Source: an uncultured Draconibacterium sp. (lineage in GTDB: Bacteria > Bacteroidota > Bacteroidia > Bacteroidales > Prolixibacteraceae). From it: DNA of 64,000 bases. The DNA is taken from contig NZ_OY781884.1 in the NCBI RefSeq assembly GCF_963677155.1, positions 3,096,501 to 3,160,500 on the forward strand. Direction: 5' to 3'. Shown here one piece after another: positions 54,852-63,540 of the stretch (position 1 is its first letter; every line of letters starts with the position of its first letter). The notes under the pieces were generated by a model. The model ran no database searches. It saw nothing but the letters and a program-made list of their open reading frames with translations, and was not told the DNA's origin. Position numbers and translations under genes: made by a program.

Positions 54852-54883
54852 AAAGCTCTTCTCGTTTGAGAAGGGCTTTTTTT
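54852..54883 (+). terminator. Terminator of the groES-groEL operon
   Basis: GCTCTTCTC (54855-54863) pairs with GAGAAGGGC (54868-54876, one G-U pair) around GTTT, followed by seven T. Confidence 0.85.
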
Positions 54884-55207
54884 ATGCCCAACCAGGCTAC
54901 TGTTACGGGAGAATTTTGGTTACAGCATTTATGCAAAATTGAAAGGTTGAGATGTCGCTGCGTTTTTCTGATACTTTGATAGAAAAATCAGTGATAAAAT
55001 AACAAGCACTTGGGTTTCAGAAATACAACAGTTAAAAATTTAAACTAAAGGAGTGTAAATGCTTACAGTTGCTTGTTTTATAGGGGGTTGGCGAATGATG
55101 TCGGGAATGCTGATTTCCGTCACACAGTGTTTTTTAACATCTTTTTGCTGAGGCTTAATAGTTTGGTAATCAATAAGTAAGTAGTGTCTGTAAATCTTTA
55201 AAAAAGC
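54884..55207. other. Gap between groEL and gdhA
   Basis: About 320 bases with no gene or RNA that I recognise; the gdhA promoter starts at its right edge. Confidence 0.6.
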
Positions 55208-55239
55208 TTGTTATTTATTTTTTTACTTCTCTACCTTTG
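55208..55239 (+). promoter_or_regulatory. Promoter of gdhA
   Basis: TTG at 55208-55210 followed after 21 bases by TACCTTTG at 55232-55239, fitting the Bacteroidota -33 and -7 arrangement. The transcript would carry a leader of about 90 bases before the ATG at 55333. Confidence 0.65.
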
Positions 55240-55332
55240 CCAAACAATCATTTTTTGATTGGAAGAGTTCATAAAAGAATATGATTTTTAATGAGGCAGT
55301 CGCATGTTGATTGTCTTCTAATTTTTAACCTT

Positions 55333-56667
55333 ATGAAAACAGATATAAATGAATTCATCGCGAATTTGGAGCACAGAACTCCGGGGGAAAATGAATTTCA
55401 CCAGGCGGTAGAAGAAGTAATTGGTTCGGTTTGGGATTTCTACGAAAAAAATCCTCGTTACCAACGTGCTAAAATTCTGGAGCGCATGGTAGAGCCCGAA
55501 CGGGTAATTATGTTTCGTGTGCCTTGGGTCGACGATCGGGGAGAAGTGCAAATCAACCGTGGCTACCGGGTTGAGTTTAACTCTGCATTGGGACCATACA
55601 AGGGAGGTTTGCGATTTCACGCCAGTGTTACTCTGAGTATTTTGAAGTTTTTAGGATTTGAACAAACATTTAAAAATAGCCTTACTACTTTGCCAATGGG
55701 TGGAGGAAAAGGAGGATCGGATTTTAGTCCGAAAGGGAAAAGCGATGGCGAGATTATGCGGTTTTGCCAGAGTTTTATGACGGAATTGTATCGTCACATC
55801 GGACCACATACTGATGTTCCTGCCGGTGATATTGGCGTTGGTGGACGTGAGATTGGCTACTTGTTTGGACAATACAAAAGAATTAAGAATGAATTCACCG
55901 GAGTATTAACCGGGAAAGGTTTGGCTTGGGGCGGAAGTTTAATTCGTCCGGAAGCAACAGGTTTTGGTGCCGTGTATTTTGCTCAACATATGTTGCACCG
56001 AATTGGAAAAGATATTGCAGGTCAAACAATTTCGGTATCGGGATTTGGAAATGTAGCCTGGGGAGCTATTTCAAAAATTAATGAGTTGGGCGGAAAGGTG
56101 GTAACTATTTCAGGCCCGGACGGATACATTTACGATAAAAATGGAATTACTGGCGACAAAGTGGACTATCTGCTTGAGTTGCGCGCCACAAATAATGATA
56201 TTGTTTCTCCGTATGCCGAAGAGTTCGACGCCGAGTTTGTTGCCGGTAAACGCCCGTGGGAAGTGCCGGTTGACCTGGCAATGCCTTGTGCTACCGAAAA
56301 TGAAGTTGGGCTGGAAGATGCAAAAGAATTGGCAAAAAATGGTTGTAAGCTATTGGCCGAAGCGTCGAATATGGGATGTACTGCCGATGCAGTCGACTTT
56401 TTAAGCGAAGCGATGGATTATGCTCCGGGTAAAGCTGTTAATGCAGGTGGTGTTGCCGTCTCCGGTTTGGAGATGTCGCAAAACAGTATGCGAATTAACT
56501 GGCCGCGCGAAGAAGTGGATGAGCGTTTAAAGGGAATTATGAAAGCGATTCACGAAACATGTGTAAGTTACGGCTCGAAAGGAAACAAGGTTGACTATGT
56601 AAAAGGTGCTAACGTTGGTGGTTTTGTGAAAGTAGCCGAGGCGATGTTGGCGCAGGGGGTTGTGTAG
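55333..56667 (+). CDS. gdhA: Glutamate dehydrogenase
   Basis: Hexameric enzyme that interconverts 2-oxoglutarate plus ammonium and glutamate. The 444-residue protein has the family block GPYKGGLRFHASVTLSILKF, the catalytic Lys in PMGGGKGGSDFSPKG, VPAGDIGVGGREIGYLFG, and the nucleotide fold around ISVSGFGNVAWGAIS. Coenzyme preference is not decided by visible residues. I start at ATG 55333 because the Bacteroides homologues begin at this point; an in-frame ATG at 55291 would add 14 residues of no family similarity. Confidence 0.96.
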   Translation: MKTDINEFIANLEHRTPGENEFHQAVEEVIGSVWDFYEKNPRYQRAKILERMVEPERVIMFRVPWVDDRGEVQINRGYRVEFNSALGPYKGGLRFHASVTLSILKFLGFEQTFKNSLTTLPMGGGKGGSDFSPKGKSDGEIMRFCQSFMTELYRHIGPHTDVPAGDIGVGGREIGYLFGQYKRIKNEFTGVLTGKGLAWGGSLIRPEATGFGAVYFAQHMLHRIGKDIAGQTISVSGFGNVAWGAISKINELGGKVVTISGPDGYIYDKNGITGDKVDYLLELRATNNDIVSPYAEEFDAEFVAGKRPWEVPVDLAMPCATENEVGLEDAKELAKNGCKLLAEASNMGCTADAVDFLSEAMDYAPGKAVNAGGVAVSGLEMSQNSMRINWPREEVDERLKGIMKAIHETCVSYGSKGNKVDYVKGANVGGFVKVAEAMLAQGVV

Positions 56668-56701
56668 CTTGGTTAAGAATTACTTAATATTGAAAATAGT
56701 A

Positions 56702-56738
56702 AAACATTCGTTCGTATTTCGGGCGGATGTTTTATTTT
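56702..56738 (+). terminator. Terminator after gdhA
   Basis: AAAACAT (56702-56708) and ATGTTTT (56728-56734) form the outer stem, with a CG pairing inside and a T-rich end. It lies 35 bases after the gdhA stop. Confidence 0.55.
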
Positions 56739-56930
56739 GTACGTAGTTCAGCGGTGCTGCATTCTCCGAAAACTAAAATTTAATTTTTAGGTAAAGTTGA
56801 AAAGAAAGCAATAAACAAACACTTTTTTACTTTTGTCAGCAATTAAGGTTTAGTTGTCTGGTTTCGCAGAGTATTTAATTTAATTCGTACGGGAGGACAG
56901 GCAATAGTTAGCTTAATGTAAAAGCACCAG

Positions 56931-57695
56931 ATGTTAATAGATACACATTCGCATATATATTCAGAAGATTTTATTCACGATCGGGACGAAGCATTAAAGC
57001 GGGCTGATGAAAGTGGAATCAAAAAAATTATACTTCCAAACATCGATTCCGGCTCGATAAAGCATATGCTTGATTTGGCAGAGGCTTATCCAAATTTATG
57101 TTTTCCGCTTATTGGTTTGCATCCAACTTCGGTAGAAGAAGATTACGAAGAGGAGTTGGAAGCTATTGAATACTGGTTGCAACGGCGAAAATTCTATGGT
57201 ATTGGAGAAATTGGCATCGATTTGTATTGGGAAAGCAAATATGAGCAGGAACAAAAGGAGGCTTTCCGATACCAGATACGATTGGCAAAAAAATTAAACC
57301 TGCCCATAGTTGTGCATGTGCGCAAATCTTTCGATCAAACTTACGAGATTGTAAAGGAAGAGCAAGATGGAACATTGCGTGGGATCTTTCATTGTTTTAA
57401 CGGAACGGTGGAGGAAGCACAAAAAATTACGGAATTAGGATTTTTGCTTGGAATAGGAGGAGTCGTTACGTTTAAAAACAGCGATCTCGACGAAGTAATC
57501 AAAGAAATCAATCCGCATCATCTTGTTCTCGAAACCGATTCTCCTTACTTGGCGCCGGTTCCTAAAAGAGGTAAACGCAACGAGAGTTCTTATCTCATTC
57601 ATGTAGCACAAAAAGTTGCTGATGTATATCGCTTACCGCTTACCCGCATTGCCGAAATTACCACCACTAATGCCCGTGATTTATTCGGAATTTGA
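56931..57695 (+). CDS. tatD: TatD-family metal-dependent DNase
   Basis: A 254-residue TIM-barrel hydrolase. Metal ligands are recognisable: H6 and H8 in DTHSHIYSEDF, Glu in GIGEIGIDLYW, His in VHVRKSFDQ, His in FHCFNGTVEE and Asp in LETDSPYLAP. TatD enzymes are 3'-5' exonucleases acting on damaged DNA. It is followed by ansA after 28 bases and could share its transcript. Confidence 0.95.
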   Translation: MLIDTHSHIYSEDFIHDRDEALKRADESGIKKIILPNIDSGSIKHMLDLAEAYPNLCFPLIGLHPTSVEEDYEEELEAIEYWLQRRKFYGIGEIGIDLYWESKYEQEQKEAFRYQIRLAKKLNLPIVVHVRKSFDQTYEIVKEEQDGTLRGIFHCFNGTVEEAQKITELGFLLGIGGVVTFKNSDLDEVIKEINPHHLVLETDSPYLAPVPKRGKRNESSYLIHVAQKVADVYRLPLTRIAEITTTNARDLFGI

Positions 57696-57723
57696 TAACT
57701 TGCAGGCCTAATTAAAAACTGCA

Positions 57724-58767
57724 ATGACCGCAAGAGCTGCCAAAAAGACTTCGATATTAATAATATATACGGGAGGTACCATTGGTATGGTTCAGGATGC
57801 CAAAAATGGTGCTTTGAAACCTGTAAAGTTTGATAAAATTCAGGAAGTGGTTCCCGAGTTGAAGAAGTTTGATTTTATAATTAAAACCATCACCTTTAAT
57901 CCAGCTCTCGATTCTTCTAATATGAACCCGATTTCGTGGATCAAGATTGCCAAAACTATCGAGCGACACTATAATGCATACGATGGTTTTGTCGTTTTAC
58001 ACGGAACCGATACTATGGCTTATACAGCTTCTGCATTAAGTTATATGTTTGAGAATCTGGATAAGCCAATCATACTTACCGGATCGCAACTGCCGATCGG
58101 GGTAATTCGCACCGATGGAAAAGAAAACCTGATTACAGCGGTTGAAATTGCGGCCGAAAAAGTTCAGGGAGAATGTTTGGTTCCTGAAGTGTGTATTTAT
58201 TTTGATTTTAAATTGTATCGCGGAAACCGCACTTTAAAGCGCGATGCCGAATTGTTTAGCGCGTTTCGTTCTGTGAATTATCCTGCCTTGGCTGTGGCCG
58301 GTATCGATATAAAATATAGTATTGAGTTTATTTATTATCCTGAGAATAAGGGGATCTTAAAAGTGAATACCGATTTTGATGACAATGTAGTTATCCTGAA
58401 AATATTTCCAGGGATTAATCAGAACGTTTTTAATTCGGTGTTAAATACTCCTGGGTTAAAAGGTGTTGTGCTTGAGACTTTTGGGTCGGGGAATGTTCCT
58501 ACATCGCGTTGGCTTATTAATGCTATTAAGCGTACTATTAAGCGTGGCATAGTGGTATTAAATGTTACACAGTGCCAGGGGGGAAAGGTGGTTATGGGGC
58601 AGTATCAAACAAGTGTAGAGTTACTTAATGCAGGAGTAGTTTCCGCAAAAGATATGACCACTGAAGCTGCAGTTACAAAGCTGATGTTTTTGCTCGGGCA
58701 AGGCCTAAAACCGGACGAAATCAAAATGTACCTCAATAAAAGTCTGCGCGGGGAAATTAGTGAATAG
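57724..58767 (+). CDS. ansA: Type I L-asparaginase
   Basis: Hydrolyses asparagine to aspartate and ammonia. The 347-residue protein lacks a signal peptide, so it is the cytoplasmic type I form. The nucleophilic Thr is in YTGGTIGMVQD (T16/T19 region) and the second triad in VVLHGTDTMAYTASALSYM. LPIGVIRTDGKENLI continues the active-site region, and the C-terminal part has LKGVVLETFGSGNVP. It follows tatD closely. Confidence 0.95.
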   Translation: MTARAAKKTSILIIYTGGTIGMVQDAKNGALKPVKFDKIQEVVPELKKFDFIIKTITFNPALDSSNMNPISWIKIAKTIERHYNAYDGFVVLHGTDTMAYTASALSYMFENLDKPIILTGSQLPIGVIRTDGKENLITAVEIAAEKVQGECLVPEVCIYFDFKLYRGNRTLKRDAELFSAFRSVNYPALAVAGIDIKYSIEFIYYPENKGILKVNTDFDDNVVILKIFPGINQNVFNSVLNTPGLKGVVLETFGSGNVPTSRWLINAIKRTIKRGIVVLNVTQCQGGKVVMGQYQTSVELLNAGVVSAKDMTTEAAVTKLMFLLGQGLKPDEIKMYLNKSLRGEISE

Positions 58768-58838
58768 CAAAGTTTTTTTTTCACAATTTTTTATTAATTT
58801 GCAGCCCTCATTTTTGGGAGGCCGCGCCAAAAAATATT

Positions 58839-58926
58839 GGAGAGGTGCAGGAGTGGCTGAACTGGCACGCCTGGAAAGCGTGTGTACCCCGAAAGGGTAC
58901 CGAGGGTTCGAATCCCTCTCTCTCCG
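58839..58926 (+). tRNA. tRNA-Ser (GGA)
   Basis: An 88-base tRNA with the acceptor pair GGAGAGG / TCTCTCC (one G-U at the last pair), discriminator G, anticodon stem-loop CACGC-CTGGAAA-GCGTG with anticodon GGA at 58873-58875 (reads UCC/UCU Ser codons), a long variable arm with stem GTACCC/GGGTAC and T-arm GAGGG-TTCGAAT-CCCTC. The long variable arm is typical of type II tRNA-Ser. CCA is not encoded. Confidence 0.95.
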
Positions 58927-59064
58927 CAAAAATGAGACGTTCATTAAAAATAAGAACAAGCTTTTAATAGGGGCATGTTTTTTGTGGGACAATGGATTAA
59001 TTATTTAAAAAATCAATACAAAAACAAATTCAAAGAGATTATTAATTAAAAATTCAAATCAATT

Positions 59065-59874
59065 ATGAAAAGACTATTCGCGTTAATAGCCGTATTTGGG
59101 ATGCTGTTTTTTATGGCATCGAATGTAGCGCTTGCTCAGGAGGAAGAAGCAGCTGCCACAGAAACTGCTACTGAACAAGTAGAGCAAACATCTGCTGCAA
59201 TAGCTGAAGAAGATGCTGCAGCCGCTGCAGAAGAAGGAAAATCACTTCACAGCCAGATGAAACAAAAATTTATTGAAGGTGATCCTGCTTTCATGAGCTT
59301 CGTATTGGTAGCCCTTATTTTAGGTCTTGCCTTTGCAATTGAAAGAGTTCTTTACCTTAACCTTGCAACCAGCAATACTAAAAAACTGTTGGCTAATGTT
59401 GAAGAAGCATTAGAAAGTGGTGGTGTAGAGGCAGCAAAAGAAGTATGTCGTACTACTCGAGGACCAGTTGCCAGTATTTTCTACCAAGGACTTGATCGTT
59501 TCGATCATGGTATTGATGTAGTTGAAAAAACAGTTATTTCTTATGGTGGTGTTCAAGCCGGTCTTTTGGAAAAAGGATTGAGTTGGATCGCACTTTTTAT
59601 CGCTTTGGCTCCTATGTTAGGTTTCATGGGTACAGTAATCGGTATGATTGGTGCTTTCGATGCTATTGAAGTAGCAGGTGACATTAGCCCTTCTCTTGTG
59701 GCTGGTGGTATTAAAGTAGCTTTGATTACAACTGTATCAGGTCTTGTGGTTGCTATTATTCTTCAGATTTTTTACAACTACTGTGTTGCTAAAATTGATA
59801 GCATCATCAACAACATGGAAGATGCATCAATCTCGTTGTTAGACTTATTGGTAAAACATAACATGAAAAAATAA
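59065..59874 (+). CDS. ExbB/TolQ/MotA-type proton channel protein
   Basis: A 269-residue inner-membrane protein. An N-terminal helix (residues 3-22, possibly a signal sequence) is followed by an Ala/Glu-rich segment, a helix near 77-95, a cytoplasmic domain, and the paired helices SWIALFIALAPMLGFMGTVIGM and SPSLVAGGIKVALITTVSGLVVA. ExbB with ExbD harvests the proton-motive force for TonB-dependent uptake or a related outer-membrane task. It heads a four-gene operon. Confidence 0.92.
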   Translation: MKRLFALIAVFGMLFFMASNVALAQEEEAAATETATEQVEQTSAAIAEEDAAAAAEEGKSLHSQMKQKFIEGDPAFMSFVLVALILGLAFAIERVLYLNLATSNTKKLLANVEEALESGGVEAAKEVCRTTRGPVASIFYQGLDRFDHGIDVVEKTVISYGGVQAGLLEKGLSWIALFIALAPMLGFMGTVIGMIGAFDAIEVAGDISPSLVAGGIKVALITTVSGLVVAIILQIFYNYCVAKIDSIINNMEDASISLLDLLVKHNMKK

Positions 59875-59885
59875 GGAGTAAAGAA

Positions 59886-60344
59886 ATGGGTAAAACAGCA
59901 AAAATAGTAACTATTGTACTATGGGCTCTTATCATTGTTTCTACTATTCTTCTTGTTTCTTTATTTGTAAACATAAGTGATGTAGATACAGACCCTACTA
60001 TGGGGCGTTGGATTAATTCCAACTTGGTATGGAGCTACATACTTGTAGCTGTTGGTGCCGGTGTAGCAATTCTTTCGGGACTGTTCCACATGTTCACCGA
60101 CAAAAAAGCTGCAAAATCAGGGCTTATTTCCCTGGGTTTTATGGCAGCGGTGGTTTTTGTAGCCTACTTATTGGCTTCTCCTGAAATTCCACAATTTCCA
60201 GGAGTTGACAAATTTTTGGCAGACGGAACCTTGAATGAGAAAGTAGCAAAATTAACAGACACTGGGCTGTATGCAACATATATCCTTTTAGGATTGGCAG
60301 TATTGTCGGTTGCATCATCAGCAGTAATGCGTTTGTTTAGATAA
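59886..60344 (+). CDS. Four-helix membrane protein between exbB and exbD
   Basis: A 152-residue inner-membrane protein with predicted helices near residues 9-28, 50-68, 82-97 and 128-148. It has no recognised family signature. The fixed place between ExbB and ExbD genes on a compact transcript (11 bases after exbB, 33 before exbD) suggests it belongs to the energising complex, but its role is inferred from context only. Confidence 0.8.
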   Translation: MGKTAKIVTIVLWALIIVSTILLVSLFVNISDVDTDPTMGRWINSNLVWSYILVAVGAGVAILSGLFHMFTDKKAAKSGLISLGFMAAVVFVAYLLASPEIPQFPGVDKFLADGTLNEKVAKLTDTGLYATYILLGLAVLSVASSAVMRLFR

Positions 60345-60377
60345 GTTTAATCGTGGTAATAAAAACAGGAAAAAGTT

Positions 60378-60950
60378 ATGGCTAAGAAAATACCTGAAAT
60401 ACCGGCAGCATCTTTAGCAGATATTGCATTTATGTTGCTGATCTTCTTCCTGGTAACAACCACGATGGACGTTGACAGCGGTCTTCGAAGAAAACTTCCG
60501 CAATGGGTTGATCCTTCAGAATTAAAGGATCAGAATAACGAAATCAATGAAAGAAACATTTTCGTTGTGCTCGTTAACAAAAATAACGACCTATTAGTAG
60601 AAGGTGACTACGAACAAATTGAGAACCTACGTGAAAGGGCAAAAGAATTTATGGCGAACCCATATAATGCTGAAAATTTGCCTGAGAAAGAACCTATGGA
60701 GGTACCATACTTTGGACAAGTTATGGTAAGCAAAGGGGTAATTTCGTTACGAAACGACCTGGATACTCAATATGGAACCTATCTCGCTGTTCAAAACGAA
60801 CTGGTTGCTGCCATTAATGAATTAAGAGACGAGTTGGCTAAACAACAGTTTGGTAAAGCATACGATGATCTTGATAGTGACAAACAAGATGCCATCAGAA
60901 AGATTTATCCGCAGAAAATCTCGGAAGCTGAACCAAAAGGTAAAATTTAA
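60378..60950 (+). CDS. ExbD/TolR biopolymer transport protein 1
   Basis: A 190-residue protein with a single N-terminal membrane helix carrying the conserved Asp (AASLADIAFMLLIFFLVTTT) and a periplasmic domain. The family Asp is the proton carrier in ExbD. The soluble region has a long acidic linker not found in short ExbD proteins. It is the first of two ExbD genes in a row, 12 bases before the second. Confidence 0.9.
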   Translation: MAKKIPEIPAASLADIAFMLLIFFLVTTTMDVDSGLRRKLPQWVDPSELKDQNNEINERNIFVVLVNKNNDLLVEGDYEQIENLRERAKEFMANPYNAENLPEKEPMEVPYFGQVMVSKGVISLRNDLDTQYGTYLAVQNELVAAINELRDELAKQQFGKAYDDLDSDKQDAIRKIYPQKISEAEPKGKI

Positions 60951-60961
60951 AAGAATAGATT

Positions 60962-61432
60962 ATGAGCAAGTTTAGAAAAGATGATGGTAAGGAATTACCT
61001 CCTATTTCAACGGCCTCGTTGCCTGACATTGTGTTCATGCTTCTGTTCTTCTTTATGGTTAGTACAACAATGCGTGAGGTAACACTAAAAGTAAAAATGC
61101 GTATTCCGGAAGCTACAGAATTGAGTAAGCTGGAAAAGAAATCTTTAGTAAGTTACATTTACATTGGTGAACCTCTTCCTACGTATCAAAAAACGTTTGG
61201 TAAGGCACCACGTATTCAGTTGAACGATCAATTCGCAACAGTAGATGAAGTACAAGATTTCGTTATTGCTGAGCGCGAAGCCAGAGATGAGGCTGAACAA
61301 CCATTTATGGTTACTTCGTTGAAAATTGATGAGAATACAAGAATGAGTATTGTAGGTGATGTAAAGCAGGAGCTGCGTAAATCGGCTGCACTGAACATTA
61401 ACTACTCGTCAAGAAAGAAAGCTGAAAGATAA
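60962..61432 (+). CDS. ExbD/TolR biopolymer transport protein 2
   Basis: A 156-residue ExbD-like protein: TASLPDIVFMLLFFFMVSTT is the membrane helix with the conserved Asp, followed by a periplasmic domain ending in LNINYSSRKK. The tandem ExbD pair suggests a heteromeric complex with ExbB. It is the last gene of the operon and is followed by a strong terminator. Confidence 0.9.
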   Translation: MSKFRKDDGKELPPISTASLPDIVFMLLFFFMVSTTMREVTLKVKMRIPEATELSKLEKKSLVSYIYIGEPLPTYQKTFGKAPRIQLNDQFATVDEVQDFVIAEREARDEAEQPFMVTSLKIDENTRMSIVGDVKQELRKSAALNINYSSRKKAER

Positions 61433-61449
61433 TTCATTGAATTAGATAC

Positions 61450-61481
61450 AAAAAAAGGGAAGCATTAGCTTCCCTTTTTTT
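61450..61481. terminator. Terminator after the exb operon
   Basis: AGGGAAGC pairs with GCTTCCCT around ATTA, with A and T runs on both sides, so it is symmetrical. It lies 18 bases after the second ExbD stop. Confidence 0.85.
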
Positions 61482-61577
61482 GTTGCCCTTTTTTTAAATT
61501 TGAAAAGGGAAAACATGTGGAAGGGCATGCGGTTTATCAGGCCAAGACTTTCCATCATCTGAAACTACAATTATAAA

Positions 61578-61655
61578 CACAAGTGATTCGCAAAAAAGTC
61601 ACTTGTGATTCGTATAAAGATCACAAGTGTTTAAAGTAGAAAAGACAAGTGTTTA
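61578..61655. repeat. Cluster of CACAAGTG / CACTTGTG repeats
   Basis: CACTTGTGAT (61600-61609) and ATCACAAGTG (61620-61629) form a perfect 10-bp inverted repeat with a 10-base loop. Further half-copies are CACAAGTGATTCG (61578-61590) and ACAAGTGTTTAA at 61645-61655, so the motif occurs four times in 80 bases. It could be an operator or the remnant end of a mobile element. It lies in a 370-base gap between the exb terminator and the nitrilase pseudogene. Confidence 0.6.
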
Positions 61656-61737
61656 ACTTTTATCATTCAAAAACATGTATTTGTTAGTTGAAAAATAGTA
61701 TTTCGCCGAATTTCTGATTAAGATTTACAGCGATTAA

Positions 61738-61812
61738 TTAATTTTGATTTTCCTGTTTTGCGGCTGAAAAACAAAATAGAAGTGCTAATCCCGCAAACAC
61801 GAAAAGTCTCAT
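61738..61812 (-). pseudogene. Remnant of an exported protein gene (signal-peptide fragment)
   Basis: A 24-codon frame on the minus strand starts with ATG at 61812 and reads MRLFVFAGLALLFCFSAA and then KQENQN before a TAA. It looks like a signal peptide (short basic start, hydrophobic core, small residues) with the rest of the gene missing. It may be a leftover of a deleted exported-protein gene, or a chance frame; no homology is claimed. Confidence 0.3.
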
Positions 61813-61848
61813 ACTAAACAAAACCGAACGTTAACGATCAAAAATACA

Positions 61849-62170
61849 ATGAGAGTAGCTGTTGGACAAATTGAGGCCGTAAAAGAGAACATTGCAAAAT
61901 AATACAACAATTTATATTGCAAGCGTATTAAGCTCGGTTGCAGGAATTGATGTAGAACTCAAGAAGCTTTAGGGTATGGTCAGGATCAAAAAACTGGTAA
62001 CATTTATGGCCAATTATGTTGGAATGTCAGGAGGTTACGAATGCGCTGGAAGATCATCGGTTTGGAATGAACAAGGGGAGCTAATGGGGCAAGTCGGCGA
62101 TAAATCGAAAGCCTTATTAGTTTATGATACTCAAAAGGAAATAATAACTATTACTAACGGAGAGGAATAA
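61849..62170 (+). pseudogene. Broken carbon-nitrogen hydrolase (nitrilase family)
   Basis: Three in-order fragments of a nitrilase-type amidohydrolase remain. The N-terminus MRVAVGQIEAVKENIAK ends in TAA at 61900. In another frame IASVLSSVAGIDVELKK (61913-61969) ends in TAG. Downstream, in that same frame, KKLVTFMANYVGMSGGYECA and SSVWNEQGELMGQVGDKS run to 62170. The middle of the gene, which should hold the catalytic Glu, Lys and Cys, is missing. The total is about 107 codons where roughly 230-280 are expected, so it is a deletion-damaged pseudogene, not a small functional gene. Confidence 0.8.
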
Positions 62171-62193
62171 CACCTAAATATAGAACGAAAACA

Positions 62194-62664
62194 ATGAATA
62201 AATTTTTAGACAACAACCAGCTTGGCAATGAAGCAGCAGAGCTGTTTTTGCAGGATTATAATTGTGCCCAATCTGTTTTGTTAGCTTATTCTGATGTTTT
62301 GCAAATAGATAAGGAAACCGCGATTAATTTGTCGTGTGGATTTGGGGGCGGGATGAGCCGGTTGCAGGAAACTTGTGGTGCTGTATCAGCAGCCTATATG
62401 ATTTTTGGTTTGGCAAATGCCGATTTGAAAGATAATCCGGAAAAGGTTGCGAAGACATACACGATGGTTCAAACATTTCATAAGCAGTTTACGCAGCTAA
62501 GAGGAACAACCGTTTGTAAAACCTTAATCAGTTGTGACTTAAATACTGAAGATGGTCAGAAGTATTTTAAAGCCAATAACTTGAAAGCGGATGTCTGCGA
62601 GGGGTGTATCCGCGATTCAGTTAAGCTGATAAATGAAATAATCCGAGAATCTCACCGGGAATAA
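62194..62664 (+). CDS. C_GCAxxG_C_C family protein
   Basis: A 156-residue protein with the family signature: C in NLSCGFGGGMSRLQETCGAV, then CKTLISCD and CEGC near the C-terminus. The N-terminal segment NCAQSVLLAYSDVL is also conserved. The cysteine set is thought to bind a metal or redox cofactor, and the name reflects that no function is established. It starts 24 bases after the nitrilase pseudogene, and the neighbourhood gives no further clue. Confidence 0.9.
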   Translation: MNKFLDNNQLGNEAAELFLQDYNCAQSVLLAYSDVLQIDKETAINLSCGFGGGMSRLQETCGAVSAAYMIFGLANADLKDNPEKVAKTYTMVQTFHKQFTQLRGTTVCKTLISCDLNTEDGQKYFKANNLKADVCEGCIRDSVKLINEIIRESHRE

Positions 62665-62715
62665 TTTTCTCCTATTCCGGATGATAATTCACTCATATTT
62701 TAAGCCCGATCTTCT

Positions 62716-63540
62716 TTAATTTGGGTTTTGCCGGCCTTTAAGAAAGGTGATAATACCACCAGCAGATGCCAGCACAAAAAAGTATTCGGCAATAATGCCA
62801 ATGTAGAAAAAAAGTGATTCTTCACTTCCGGTTTTGCCCGAATGTACATTATGAACAATTACACCGGCAATCGCAACAGGAAGCGAGACTACCGCTATAG
62901 TCAACGTGCCTTTTAACCTTTTTTGGAGTTTTTCTACTAATGCCACTTCCATTTCTGGGGAGAAAAAGGAGTGCTTTTTTCGGAGGATTACGCCCAAATA
63001 AATCCAAAATGCCAATGAAAGAATTATCCCCCAGGGAAACGCGAAGAAGATCATAACCATTACGCCTAATCCAATTCCCAAGCCGTTTAGTAGCTTCTTG
63101 TCAGCCGCAGTTTGAATTTGGTTATTTATTGGTTTTATCGACGCGGCTATAAAAGTTAGTATTGCGGCAGTTAGGTCGCAAAAGATACTTGTAAACATCA
63201 AAAAGGAAATGTATAGGACATCCTTATTGTCGAGGTATGCAAAAGCCCCGTCGGTATCAATTAATCCCAAAAGAAGCAGAACAACACCGATAGCGATGTA
63301 TCCTCCAATCCGTATGTTGTCGTTATGTCTGCTTCTTTTAATAATTAGCAGGTAGCCGAACAACAGTGCCAGGCGAAATATAATTGCCAGAGATATTCCA
63401 ATTAAAGCGCCTGTATTGGCTGAGCCGGGTAGTGTTTTGGTATAAACTCCGGGCGCAACAATGAGTAAAAAAAGGATTGACAGTAACAATATACTGACAG
63501 CAATAACCAAAAGCCTGATATGTCCCTGTGTAATTTTCAT
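62716..63540 (-). CDS. Multi-helix membrane protein of unknown family
   Basis: A 274-residue membrane protein with about seven hydrophobic segments, for example RLLVIAVSILLLSILFLLIV at the start and GLGVMVMIFFAFPWGIILSLA in the middle. Charged loops separate them and there is no signal peptide cleavage site. I start at ATG 63540, where the first helix begins; a start 14 codons upstream is less likely. No family is recognised, so the function is unknown. It is convergent with the C_GCAxxG_C_C gene. Confidence 0.75.
   Translation of the reverse strand: MKITQGHIRLLVIAVSILLLSILFLLIVAPGVYTKTLPGSANTGALIGISLAIIFRLALLFGYLLIIKRSRHNDNIRIGGYIAIGVVLLLLGLIDTDGAFAYLDNKDVLYISFLMFTSIFCDLTAAILTFIAASIKPINNQIQTAADKKLLNGLGIGLGVMVMIFFAFPWGIILSLAFWIYLGVILRKKHSFFSPEMEVALVEKLQKRLKGTLTIAVVSLPVAIAGVIVHNVHSGKTGSEESLFFYIGIIAEYFFVLASAGGIITFLKGRQNPN

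Noticed and set aside
55291-55332. Longer N-terminus for gdhA from ATG 55291
   Set aside because: The added 14 residues are hydrophobic and not part of the family, while ATG 55333 matches the start of Bacteroides homologues.
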